Shown: positions 51,839-60,957 of the stretch, piece after piece
Layout of the letters: each line of letters opens with the position of its first letter
How positions within the stretch are numbered: position 1 is the stretch's first letter
NCBI GenBank assembly: GCA_029257775.1
Contig: JARIAQ010000054.1
Coordinates: 1 to 64,000 of the forward strand
Source: Blautia sp.
GTDB taxonomy: Bacteria; Bacillota; Clostridia; Lachnospirales; Lachnospiraceae
Direction: 5' to 3'
DNA length: 64,000 nucleotides
Notes under the pieces: generated by a model
Database searches by the model: none
Told to the model about the DNA's origin: nothing
What the model saw: only the letters and a program-made list of their open reading frames with translations
Program-made: the position numbers and the translations under genes

Positions 51839-52491
51839 AGTTTTTTCTTTGCTTTTTTTGTTTTAAAATTATAAACGATCAAAAACAACATAATCATAGC
51901 TGCCGCAGAAAAATATTTTAAAACCCCACTGTCAAAACCCGTTTGTGGTGCACCAGGTTTTCCGGGAGAATCTGTGGTAATTTTTTCTGGCTGCGGTTCG
52001 TGTTTGGGAATAACCTGAATATCATAAATCATCTTCCCCTCTTTTTCGTCAAATGTGGGAATTGATATTAAAAATGGTGTCACATTTTCATATTGGGCAA
52101 TATCAGTTGCTTCTAAAAAATATATGCCCACTGGTAAATCTTGAAAACAAAGATTTCCATTTTTATCAGTTCGTAGAATTTTTTCTCCTGATATGTTTAA
52201 TGCCGCCAATTTTTTTGCAGCTTCTTCCAAATCTTTTGCTGACTTGATTTCATCTATATTTACACCAGAAGAACGATATTCTTCCCCTACTTTTGTGCAG
52301 GAAAACTCCACATTCTCTCGCGACGTTCCCGTTCTTCCTTCTGTCAATGCAACACAAATGCTTCCTCTTTCTTCTTTACTTTGCTGATTTTCTGAGACGT
52401 TATGATTATCTGCATATACTTGACTACTAAATGCAAATAAAAAAATTGCAGTTATACATAATAAAAAATTACTTTTCACTCTTCTTTTCAT
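51835..52491 (-). CDS. Minor (base) pilin with APQTG sorting signal
   Basis: The product has 218 residues. It has a signal peptide (FLLCITAIFLFAFSSQVYA), a prealbumin-like/SpaA fold domain (about 42-160; DKNGNLCFQDLPVGIYFLEA is the typical end of the fold) and a C-terminal sorting signal: GAPQTGF, a hydrophobic stretch and a basic tail KTKKAKKKL. The motif begins with Ala rather than Leu. The small size fits a pilus base subunit. It lies between the class C and class B sortase genes. Confidence 0.82.
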   Translation of the reverse strand: MKRRVKSNFLLCITAIFLFAFSSQVYADNHNVSENQQSKEERGSICVALTEGRTGTSRENVEFSCTKVGEEYRSSGVNIDEIKSAKDLEEAAKKLAALNISGEKILRTDKNGNLCFQDLPVGIYFLEATDIAQYENVTPFLISIPTFDEKEGKMIYDIQVIPKHEPQPEKITTDSPGKPGAPQTGFDSGVLKYFSAAAMIMLFLIVYNFKTKKAKKKL

Positions 52492-53299
52492 GCTTTTTCC
52501 TCCTAAAAAAAGAAATTAATCCAGCTACAATAAAAATAAACGGTAATGCTGTAAAGAAAATTTCTCGGAAAGAAGGTAACTCTTTTTCAATGCTGTTATA
52601 TTCCACTTTTTCATACGGTACTCTCTCCCCTGTTACAACCAGCCTATGTGTATTGATTCCATAAGGAGTACATGTTATCAAAGTACACAAATCTTGATCT
52701 GCTATAATTTCCAACCTTTCTGCTTCTTCTGGTTCCATAACTTGAATTTCTGTAATACAGTATGCCAAGTTCTCTCCACAAATATTGATAAAGAAAAGAT
52801 CCTCGTTTTTTAATTCATCTAATCTGGTAAATAATTTTGAAGTCGGAAGCCCTCTATGCCCAGTAAGAATACACCTTGTATTGTTACCTCCAACTGGAAG
52901 ACTACTGTCTGGCAAATGCCCTACACCATTTGATAAGACCTCATCAGATGTTCCATGATAAATTGGCATATCTACATTAATCTTTGGAATTTTAATACTT
53001 CCCATAACGCCCGTTCCAGAAAGATTTAATAAATTTTTATATTCTTCTTCACTTAAAATACCATCTTGCAGACTTTCTATCTTTGCTCCCTGTGTCTGAT
53101 AAAGCATATCATTATACTCAGCCGCTCTTTCTAAAGCATCTTGTATCTGACTTTTATCCTCGGATTTCACACTCCACTGATAAGTAGCGACAGCATTTTT
53201 CTGATGCTGCCGCTCCATAATATTACTTATCAGAGGATAGGAAACAAGAAGCAGTCCTAATATAAAAATAATTCTATTCCACCATCTACGCTTCTTCAT
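52469..53299 (-). CDS. Class C (pilin-polymerising) sortase
   Basis: The product has 276 residues from the ATG at 53299 (AGAGG upstream, inside the end of the pilin gene). Two membrane helices frame the catalytic domain, as usual in class C. It has GSIKIPKINVDMPIYHGTSD, catalytic His in LTGHRGLPTSKLFTRLDEL, catalytic Cys in LITCTPYGINTHRLVVTGER with the Arg. It joins pilin subunits through the YPK lysine. The lid region is not clearly readable. Confidence 0.92.
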   Translation of the reverse strand: MKKRRWWNRIIFILGLLLVSYPLISNIMERQHQKNAVATYQWSVKSEDKSQIQDALERAAEYNDMLYQTQGAKIESLQDGILSEEEYKNLLNLSGTGVMGSIKIPKINVDMPIYHGTSDEVLSNGVGHLPDSSLPVGGNNTRCILTGHRGLPTSKLFTRLDELKNEDLFFINICGENLAYCITEIQVMEPEEAERLEIIADQDLCTLITCTPYGINTHRLVVTGERVPYEKVEYNSIEKELPSFREIFFTALPFIFIVAGLISFFRRKKHEKKSEK

Positions 53300-55208
53300 G
53301 TTTTTCCTCTTTTTTGCTCTTTTTTCTATTGGTAAGCATTGCCCCACCCATTAAAGCAGCTCCGGCACAAACAATCACAAGCGTAGCAGAAGAACCTGTA
53401 ATTGGAAGTTTTTTACCAACTTCATTAATTACTTTTATATCCAAATTTCCTTTATTTATATCTGTGTGAAGTTTAATCTCTTCTTCTTTAAATGCACCAT
53501 TATAGAAAGATTTTACATGTGCGGTACCTTCTAAAGTCTTTAACGTTTTCTCCGTAACACCATCACCTTTCACATAGTTATTTCTGTCTGTAGTATAAAT
53601 TGGCTTTACATTAATTACGATTGGATCAAGAAGTGGACGATACCCAGCCGGTGCATCAGTTTCTTTTAAATAATAAATGCCCTGATCCAAACCATAAATC
53701 TTAAAGATTCCTTTTGCATCAGACACCATTTCTACCCCATCTGCCGGAGCTGTTCCTCCTGTATGGTCCACACCTCCTACAGAATCACGATTGATAACCA
53801 CATACCCTTCCTGCCCCTGATTAGGATTTTTCTTTACATAAACCTCATTTTTACATTCTTTATCACTATACAAGCGGAATTTAGCATCCTGTAGAACCTT
53901 GTCATGATTGTTTGTCTTTAATCCATCTACCTCAAAAGTAAAACATACAACTGTGTCCCAAGGTGTAAATCCAGTCTCCCCTTTTCCATTTGAATCTGCA
54001 TCATTAGAAAACTCTAAGCGAACATCATTTTCAAATCCTGGTCTACCGGTATCCAATGCAGCTAAATCATTTAAAGTCGCTTCACATTGTAAAGTAACTG
54101 TTAAACCGGTATAATCATTTTCCTGATTACTATTCATTTTATTAAATTCACGATCCACAATCTTCTTTATATCTGCGACCTCTACTTTGAATGTATCACC
54201 AGATCCATCCTGTGGTTTTTCTGTTAAAATATACTCTGTGTCTTTTAATTTATAAGTTTTTCCATCCTGACTCTTAATTACAATTTCCATTTTTGCCTTG
54301 TCTGCATGAAAAGTTAATGCTTGATCCATTTTGTCATGCCAAGCATAATAATATGTATCATATCCATTCATATTCGGAATAGTAGACTCGAATTTATAAG
54401 GTACTGTTTGTCCGATTTCATAATCACCGATATCATTCCATCCATCATTTTTAATGGCATCTTTCTGATCATCTTCTTGGATTTTCTTTGTAATTTTCGG
54501 ATAATCCGATTTAATATTTACCTGTGCATCTGGATTTGCTGTATTTACCATACAAAGGGAAGAAGCAAACCACTGTTCACCATTTGCATCTGCTTTGGAT
54601 AATTCATCTACTACATAATAACCATATACTAACCCTGTAATGGAAATAGAATTGTCTGGTTTGGTAGACTGCACAGTAAGAATTTCTCCTGATTTGTTTT
54701 CTTTCTTAATCTGAGTTCTCACATCTTCCACGAAATAACGGAAAGCACTATACCTTCCCTCCTGTTTCTGAGGAGTATCCACTCCTTCTACCCTATTCAA
54801 ATTTAAACTCTGGATATAATCAATTGCTATGTACTCCGTTACGTCCGCCGGTCTTAGCTGTGTTCCATTTTTCTTATTCAAACCATTGGCAACAACTGTT
54901 TGAATGGCATTGGCAAATTGTGAATTAAATGTATAGTTAATAGACTCTCCATCTTTTGAATTTTCTGCATTGAATAACTGAAACACCTCAAACTTCTTAC
55001 CAAGTAAAGACTGTCCTTGATTTCCATTGATGTTAATACTGGCAGAACCCTTTCCAAAGTCAATGACACCATTTATAATCTGATTTGTCTGAATTGCTTC
55101 CATTTCTGCCGCATAAACAGGTATTTTTACATTTTCCACTATGGTAGTCCCCATTGTTGTTGCTATCAATCCTATCATAACTATTGTTTTCAAATATTTA
55201 TTTTTCAT
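53286..55208 (-). CDS. Major pilin (SpaH/EbpB-type isopeptide-forming shaft subunit)
   Basis: The product has 640 residues. It has a signal peptide (cleaved near VYAAE), an N-terminal domain up to the pilin motif VNIKSDYPKITKKI that supplies the cross-link Lys, a D2-type isopeptide domain (about 240-430), a C-terminal prealbumin-like domain with the E-box YYLKETDAPAGY, then the sorting signal LPITG, a hydrophobic helix and a basic tail. It forms the pilus shaft. A hairpin and a TATAAT box (55314-55319) upstream suggest a separate promoter for this abundant subunit. Confidence 0.92.
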   Translation of the reverse strand: MKNKYLKTIVMIGLIATTMGTTIVENVKIPVYAAEMEAIQTNQIINGVIDFGKGSASININGNQGQSLLGKKFEVFQLFNAENSKDGESINYTFNSQFANAIQTVVANGLNKKNGTQLRPADVTEYIAIDYIQSLNLNRVEGVDTPQKQEGRYSAFRYFVEDVRTQIKKENKSGEILTVQSTKPDNSISITGLVYGYYVVDELSKADANGEQWFASSLCMVNTANPDAQVNIKSDYPKITKKIQEDDQKDAIKNDGWNDIGDYEIGQTVPYKFESTIPNMNGYDTYYYAWHDKMDQALTFHADKAKMEIVIKSQDGKTYKLKDTEYILTEKPQDGSGDTFKVEVADIKKIVDREFNKMNSNQENDYTGLTVTLQCEATLNDLAALDTGRPGFENDVRLEFSNDADSNGKGETGFTPWDTVVCFTFEVDGLKTNNHDKVLQDAKFRLYSDKECKNEVYVKKNPNQGQEGYVVINRDSVGGVDHTGGTAPADGVEMVSDAKGIFKIYGLDQGIYYLKETDAPAGYRPLLDPIVINVKPIYTTDRNNYVKGDGVTEKTLKTLEGTAHVKSFYNGAFKEEEIKLHTDINKGNLDIKVINEVGKKLPITGSSATLVIVCAGAALMGGAMLTNRKKSKKEEKHEEA

Positions 55209-55403
55209 AACTCTTTCTGGTATATTATAATCGATTCACTTAACAATCACTTACAAATATACCTTCTCCTTTCTATCAACCTTTTCGTCCGTGGTTGATT
55301 ACTTTTTTATGGTATTATAAAAACTGGGTTCAGAAATATATTGGTTTCTTATTTCCTGAATTTAACTCTTTATTCCGGTGAAAGTATGGCCTTGTTTACA
55401 TGA
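55209..55403 (-). promoter_or_regulatory. Major pilin leader region
   Basis: On the minus strand this holds a hairpin CAGGAAAT/ATTTCTG, a TATAAT box (55314-55319), then a second hairpin ATCAACC/GGTTGAT with an 11-base loop followed by AAAGGAG. The last is about 45 bases before the pilin ATG and does not match a riboswitch I know. Confidence 0.45.
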
Positions 55404-58400
55404 CTATTTTGACGTTTCATTCTTTTTTAACGCCATAACCAGTAATACACTTCCTATTATTAAAATCCAAATCATCTTTTGAGAGCCTGTATTTGGCAAT
55501 TTTCCATTTATCGTATTTAACATCTTGATATTTACTTCTCTTGCATCTTTTTTTCCACCAATCGTAATAGAACCTTGTGCATGGACGTCATAAACCTTAT
55601 CATTTACATAAACAACAAAATGATCTTTTAATGGATTATTTTCAACTTTTATTTTATAGACTACCGAGCTTCCATCTTCATTTATTGGAAGCTTATATCC
55701 TGCTGGAGCTTTCGTCTCTTTTAAATAATAATCCCTCCCTATTTCCATGTTTTGGAAACTTAAATTACCACCTAAGTCGGATACTTGCTTATCAACTTCT
55801 ATGCTACACTCTTTATCTTTATATAAGGTAAATTCTGCACCTTCCAAAACAATATTTTTATTATTCACTTTATGAATATTCAATTTAAATGGTGCTAATT
55901 GATTCTTTACCGTTAACGTACCATCTCCATTCTTTTCCTCTACAAAAGAAATTCCCTTATCTGATGTAAACTGCGTAATAGCATGTACCTGATTATCCGT
56001 TGCAACTTCAAATTCAAATACATTCATGTTCGGTAAAAAACCTTCTGTTGGTGACAATTCCACTACCTGATGTTTTCCAACTGCAAGTCCTTGTAATAAG
56101 ATTTCTCCTTTTTCATCTGTGGTATAATCCTTTGTTGTTCCATCTGGCATAGTATGACGAAAAGTAGTACCTGGAATCCGAACATCTTTTCCATCCTGAA
56201 CTTTGATAATTTTTACACTTATATTATCTTCTTTCATTTCTGGCGTCACATAAGAATGAGAATCTTGTGACGTACCCGGTGGGCTAATTTTCTTTATGAT
56301 AGCTTCTCTATTTATATGATATCCTACTGGGGCTTTCGTTTCTGTTATAACCAACGTTCCTACTGGTAATGCTGGATGGTTTTTGCTATCATAATAAAAT
56401 GTATCTCCGCTTAACTTATAATCTTCATGAAATTTGATAATACCTTTTTTATCAGTACCAAACACCCACATCTTATCTACAGTCTTTCCTAATGTTGCCG
56501 GGTCTACATTTTCTGGATGCTCTCCTTTATAAAACTTAAAAGTAAATTCTGCACCTTCCAAACTTCCCTGTCCTTCTGGAACTGGATTTCCCGTATTTTT
56601 ATCAACCTTTTTAATTAAAATAGATATTTTATCCAATAATGGCTCTTCTTTTGAGAAAATTTGATATTCCAAATTTCCAGAACCTGTTGTTAAGTCTATC
56701 GAATAAACTCGCTTATCTAACATATATCCTTTTGACGCTTTAGTTTCCTTTACATAATATTTACTTAATTTCAACCCTGCTTTTTCTGCATATCCAGTCT
56801 CATCTGTAATCATTTTATCCACATAATCCGTACATTCAGGATTACTATAAATAGAATATTCTGCATCTTTCAAAGAATAAGCATTATTATTATTGGTACA
56901 TTCCGAATTTATTGATTGTTTTTGTAATGTAATTTTTGCACACTGTAAAGGTTCTACTGAATGTAAATCCACCCCAATATCTGCATATATCCCCGGATTA
57001 GTACAATCTGCCGTATAAATCCTAGTATCTAATCCATATCCTTGTGGTGCCTCAATTTCTTTTATATAATATTTCCATAAAGGAAGATCCTTTACTTCAC
57101 CATACCCCTTCACATCTGTCGTAATAATATACTGAGGAGATTCCCGCATCATATCCTCTTTTGACCAATACACACCATATTTTGCCCCTGCAAGAGAATG
57201 GGTTATGGGTTCTTCTATAGACGATTTATGTATCCTAATTTCAGCAGTTTTTATGGGTTCTGGATGATGAAAGACATAATTTGTAGCACTTAAATCTACT
57301 TTATACCATGTTTCATCTCGAATATATCCTTTTGGTGGAACAGATTCCTGTATTTGATATTTACCTGGTGGTAAATAACACCAGCCATACCCTTTATCAT
57401 CTGTTGTAATACAATTGTAAAAATATTCATCTGTTTCTTCATTCCATGCAGTATATTTTGCACCTGTTAAGTCATATGATGGATTATTCAGTACTGCCCA
57501 TTTTGCCCAATCTTCTGGTGTTGCAAAATCATTTCCATCAATCCAAGTTAGTTTCTCTGTTGTGGGACGTTTGCAAATTTCAATCCACTTGGAAGAAAAT
57601 TTTGCTTTAAAAAATCCACCAATAGTCTGTGCTCTTTGTCCTTTTGGTCCTTTGCAAGTAGCATGAACAAAAAACATGGCTGCTTCTTTCTCTTTTGCAA
57701 TACACTCTATGTACATATTCGTAATCATAGGAACACCCTGAAAGGTATTATTAATACTAGACAAACATCCCATAAACATCCAGTTTTTTCCTTCTGGTCC
57801 AGCTCCACCTATGTTATTAAACATAGGGTTTTCACAATCTTTAATACTAATAATCTGTCCTTGTGAAAAGCCTTTATTGTATTCTTTACATCCCTCTACA
57901 TCCTTCCATGTATAAGAATCTGCGTTATAACGATCGGCAATATACCAAGTATCCGCACTGCACTTCCAACTATCTCCTACTTGTATTGTGTTAATATTTC
58001 CAGACAAAGTAACAATATTACAACCTTTAGGCTCAAATAAAACTGGTATGGTACCAGTAGGAAAGTTATCATGAAAGGTATAAAAAGAAATATCTCCCAT
58101 TCTATCTCCTTGTGGTTTTAATTTATCAGGTACAAGATTTTTATAAAAGGCAGAATCTCTTTCTTGCCAAACAGTAACCGTTAAATCTTTACCTAAATAT
58201 TTGCCAGGTATATCAATACATCCGTCTTTTTCATTATATTTACATTCTTCTGTAATTGGAATTTGCCCATAACAATGCATTCCACGATTGATGTCTACAT
58301 CTAAAGATATGCCATTTGCATTGTAATCATATTTTTCTGGGTTCGGATTAATCACCGAGTGAATTGTGCCATCTTCCAATATTTTACATGGTGATTGAAC

Positions 58401-58616
58401 AATAAAATTTGAAAAAACATTTTCCTCATGGCCATCATAAAGCAGATAATATACTTTTATATAAGTGTTTTCTGCTTTTTTATCTTCTGCGACTATCTCC
58501 TGCCCTGTGCCCTCTCCTTTTATTAAAAGACTGTCTTCAAAAAAGGCACTGGTAAAAATCAATGTTGACAATACAAAAGTCAACACTTTTTTTCTCCACT
58601 GTTTCTTATTTTTCAT
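55404..58616 (-). CDS. Large SpaA-repeat pilus tip adhesin
   Basis: The product has 1070 residues. A signal peptide opens it. The N-terminal part (about 45-370) is Cys-rich and unlike the pilin domains, so it may be the binding head. From about 385 to 1030 come about seven prealbumin-like/SpaA domains with repeated Y-x-I-x-E or YY(V/L)KE(I/T)-A-P-x-GY E-box forms (YYIKEIEAPQGYGLD, YYVKETKASKGYMLD, YYLKETKAPAGYKL). It ends LPNTGSQ, a hydrophobic span and a short Lys tail. GGAG precedes the ATG. It is the first structural gene after the DUF5688 gene. Confidence 0.88.
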   Translation of the reverse strand: MKNKKQWRKKVLTFVLSTLIFTSAFFEDSLLIKGEGTGQEIVAEDKKAENTYIKVYYLLYDGHEENVFSNFIVQSPCKILEDGTIHSVINPNPEKYDYNANGISLDVDINRGMHCYGQIPITEECKYNEKDGCIDIPGKYLGKDLTVTVWQERDSAFYKNLVPDKLKPQGDRMGDISFYTFHDNFPTGTIPVLFEPKGCNIVTLSGNINTIQVGDSWKCSADTWYIADRYNADSYTWKDVEGCKEYNKGFSQGQIISIKDCENPMFNNIGGAGPEGKNWMFMGCLSSINNTFQGVPMITNMYIECIAKEKEAAMFFVHATCKGPKGQRAQTIGGFFKAKFSSKWIEICKRPTTEKLTWIDGNDFATPEDWAKWAVLNNPSYDLTGAKYTAWNEETDEYFYNCITTDDKGYGWCYLPPGKYQIQESVPPKGYIRDETWYKVDLSATNYVFHHPEPIKTAEIRIHKSSIEEPITHSLAGAKYGVYWSKEDMMRESPQYIITTDVKGYGEVKDLPLWKYYIKEIEAPQGYGLDTRIYTADCTNPGIYADIGVDLHSVEPLQCAKITLQKQSINSECTNNNNAYSLKDAEYSIYSNPECTDYVDKMITDETGYAEKAGLKLSKYYVKETKASKGYMLDKRVYSIDLTTGSGNLEYQIFSKEEPLLDKISILIKKVDKNTGNPVPEGQGSLEGAEFTFKFYKGEHPENVDPATLGKTVDKMWVFGTDKKGIIKFHEDYKLSGDTFYYDSKNHPALPVGTLVITETKAPVGYHINREAIIKKISPPGTSQDSHSYVTPEMKEDNISVKIIKVQDGKDVRIPGTTFRHTMPDGTTKDYTTDEKGEILLQGLAVGKHQVVELSPTEGFLPNMNVFEFEVATDNQVHAITQFTSDKGISFVEEKNGDGTLTVKNQLAPFKLNIHKVNNKNIVLEGAEFTLYKDKECSIEVDKQVSDLGGNLSFQNMEIGRDYYLKETKAPAGYKLPINEDGSSVVYKIKVENNPLKDHFVVYVNDKVYDVHAQGSITIGGKKDAREVNIKMLNTINGKLPNTGSQKMIWILIIGSVLLVMALKKNETSK

Positions 58617-58641
58617 GTAGCATCTCCTTTCTCTTTATCCG

Positions 58642-59517
58642 CTACATCATAAGTGCTTCCTTTTTACAGTCATAATAGTAAATCTCATAGGATAAAATTT
58701 CCTCATCCTCTACTTGACTATCATTGACTTCTTTTACCATTTTTTTTAATTCAATACGAGAATATTGTCCCTGATCTGGAACTAAAATACATTCATGAAC
58801 ACTGCTTGGAAGTATATAGAAATTTTTATTCAGAACTTTTGCGATATGATTTAAGACATGAGGATATAAAATTACTGCTGCCCCATAATATTTTTCTTCA
58901 TTTGTTAGGACATACATAAGCTCCTCTCCTGTGATTTTCGATTCCTTTCCACTTAACTCTGCAATTAAGTCTTCCATTCCCTGAATAGTATAGGGCATTT
59001 TTCTGCTGGTATTTAAAAGTGCATCTTTCACCAGCTGTTCTTTATGGATTCCCCATGCATGAAGATTACAATCATGAATAACAATCGATGCTCCATTTAA
59101 TTTTCCTCCTTCTAATCGATAATAAAACACCACTGCCAAATCCAGATATTTAATATGTGGCATATATTGCAGTTTTCTTTTATTCATCTCATAGTTGATT
59201 AGCTTATAATATACTCTTGTTCTTGCCTTTTTATAATCTTCAAATTCTGTCAATGAAAATTCCTCCTGTTTCTCTGTTATTGACAATTTTAAAATTTGTG
59301 TTCCAATTTCCTCTAAAGAAAGTCCTCCTTGAAAATCTACATAAAAAGGTTTGAGATAAATCATAGGTGCTATTTTCTCTCCTTTTTCATGAACCACCAT
59401 TGCATCCAACTCTATGCCGTTATTTTTTTCTACTTGATGCACGGAAATACTTTTCTCACCTCCTATCTTTTCTCTCAAAAGATTCACTAAGGCTACTTTG
59501 AATGCTTCATACTCCAT
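58642..59517 (-). CDS. DUF5688 family protein
   Basis: The product has 291 residues from the ATG at 59517, which has AAGGAG at 7 bases; an ATG at 59523 is too close to that site. Features: MEYEAFKVALVNLLREKIGG at the start, PMIYLKPFYVDFQGG-like (MIYLKPFYVDFQGGLSLEEI), and the late segment FYILPSSVHECILVPDQGQ. DUF5688 proteins are common in Lachnospiraceae and have no assigned function; no membrane or signal sequence is seen. It is only 25 bp upstream of the adhesin gene and is read from the same promoter. Confidence 0.8.
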   Translation of the reverse strand: MEYEAFKVALVNLLREKIGGEKSISVHQVEKNNGIELDAMVVHEKGEKIAPMIYLKPFYVDFQGGLSLEEIGTQILKLSITEKQEEFSLTEFEDYKKARTRVYYKLINYEMNKRKLQYMPHIKYLDLAVVFYYRLEGGKLNGASIVIHDCNLHAWGIHKEQLVKDALLNTSRKMPYTIQGMEDLIAELSGKESKITGEELMYVLTNEEKYYGAAVILYPHVLNHIAKVLNKNFYILPSSVHECILVPDQGQYSRIELKKMVKEVNDSQVEDEEILSYEIYYYDCKKEALMM

Positions 59518-59541
59518 ATACATTCTCCTTTTCTTAATTAT

Positions 59542-59570
59542 TTTATATTAAGTAGCACAGAGAATGTAAA
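59542..59570 (-). promoter_or_regulatory. Pilus operon promoter
   Basis: Minus strand: TTTACA (59565-59570), 17-bp spacer, TATAAA (59542-59547), just before the DUF5688 start codon. Confidence 0.6.
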
Positions 59571-59692
59571 AAGACAGAATTTCCCCATACCACATTAATA
59601 TTCTCTTAAATTTTTTATTTATTGGAATAAAATCACGAATGTGAAATGAATTAGATTTTTGAAATAGACTCTTAGAATTTAACTCTTTTATG

Positions 59693-59731
59693 AAAGTATA
59701 TCGAAACATACATACTGTTTCGATATACTTT
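59693..59731. terminator. Terminator after efp
   Basis: AAAGTATATCGAAACA and TGTTTCGATATACTTT form a perfect 16-bp stem. It lies 8 bp after the efp stop and separates efp from the pilus operon. Confidence 0.85.
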
Positions 59732-59738
59732 ATATGTT

Positions 59739-60296
59739 TTATACTCTAGACAGATATTCACCTGTTCTTGTATCAATTTTAATAACGTCACCCTGATTTA
59801 CAAATAAAGGAACATATACAGTTGCACCTGTTTCAACAATAGCTGGTTTTGTAGCACCCTGTGCCGTATTTCCTGCAAATCCAGGTTCTGTTTCTGTAAT
59901 TTCCAATTCTACAAATAATGGTGGCTCAATAGCAAATACACTTCCATTGTAAGAACATACTTTTACTGTCTCATTTTCCTTAACAAATTTTAAAGCATCT
60001 CCTACTGTATCCTGAGCAATAGCAATCTGATCATAAGTTTCATTATTCATGAAGTTATACAAATCGCCATCATTGTATAAATACTGCATATCTACACGCT
60101 CAATACGTGCCTGTGGGAATTTTTCAGTTGGTCTGAATGTTTTTTCAATAATTCCACCACTGATAACATTTTTTAATTTTGTTCTAACGAATGCAGCACC
60201 CTTACCTGGTTTAACGTGCTGGAATTCCATAATCTGTACTACATTACCATCGACTTCCAGTGTGAGACCGTTTTTAAAATCTCCTGCTGATATCAT
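59739..60296 (-). CDS. efp: Elongation factor P
   Basis: The product has 185 residues, the usual size. It helps ribosomes make bonds at polyproline. The ATG at 60296 has AAGGAGG upstream; an upstream ATG at 60323 would add nine residues. Motifs: [38 protein letters not shown] (loop with the modified Lys/Arg position), and the C-terminal signature [16 protein letters not shown]. Confidence 0.96.
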   Translation of the reverse strand: MISAGDFKNGLTLEVDGNVVQIMEFQHVKPGKGAAFVRTKLKNVISGGIIEKTFRPTEKFPQARIERVDMQYLYNDGDLYNFMNNETYDQIAIAQDTVGDALKFVKENETVKVCSYNGSVFAIEPPLFVELEITETEPGFAGNTAQGATKPAIVETGATVYVPLFVNQGDVIKIDTRTGEYLSRV

Positions 60297-60392
60297 AATG
60301 ATATTCCTCCTTATTTCGTCCATTGGGAAAGTCTTTTAACTTTTCCACTATACTTCATTCTATAATACATCTGCACAATTTTCAACTATTTT

Positions 60393-60902
60393 TTATCTTT
60401 CTTTCTTCTTTTGTTCTTTCATATAGAAATAAAGTACTATTTTTTCCAGTTTTCGCTTGAAAACGATCTGAATTTCTTCCTTAGGATGAATTGGTTTTAC
60501 TAAAATATTATAAATCCCTGTTCTTTTTGCACCATAGACATCTGTAAAAAGCTGATCTCCCACGAAAACAGTATCTTTTACAGATGTTCCCATAAGTTCC
60601 ATTGCCTTTTGATAATTCTTTCTGGAAGGCTTATGTGCATTTTCAATAAACTGCACTTGTACTTTTTCATTGAAAGAATTCACTCTCTCATACTGATTAT
60701 TAGATAAGAGACAACACTTAAAACCCATTCTCTTTAAACTTTCAAATAATAAAACCGCTCTTTGGTCTGCTGGTTCACCGTGAGGTACTAATGTATTATC
60801 TATATCAAAAATAACTCCTCGGTATCCTTGCTCATAAAGTTTTTGAAAATTAATTTTATATGTAGACTCCATATATACGTCCGGAAAAAATTTCTTAAGC
60901 AT
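60393..60902 (-). CDS. YqeG family HAD phosphatase
   Basis: The product has 169 residues. HAD IIIA motifs: VIFDIDNTLVPHG, CLLSNNQ, and FVGDQLFTDVYGAKRTG. Start MLKKFFPDVYMESTYKIN matches YqeG proteins, which dephosphorylate an unknown substrate (phosphatidylglycerophosphate has been proposed for some relatives). It lies between citrate synthase and efp in the same direction. Confidence 0.9.
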   Translation of the reverse strand: MLKKFFPDVYMESTYKINFQKLYEQGYRGVIFDIDNTLVPHGEPADQRAVLLFESLKRMGFKCCLLSNNQYERVNSFNEKVQVQFIENAHKPSRKNYQKAMELMGTSVKDTVFVGDQLFTDVYGAKRTGIYNILVKPIHPKEEIQIVFKRKLEKIVLYFYMKEQKKKER

Positions 60903-60957
60903 CTTCTTAGTCCCTTCCTATTCTTTCTTCAATAGTAACAGGTCATCCTACATTTTG

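Noticed and set aside
55209..55403. Possible c-di-GMP or other riboswitch before the major pilin gene
   Set aside because: Hairpins are present, but no conserved riboswitch core that I know could be matched.
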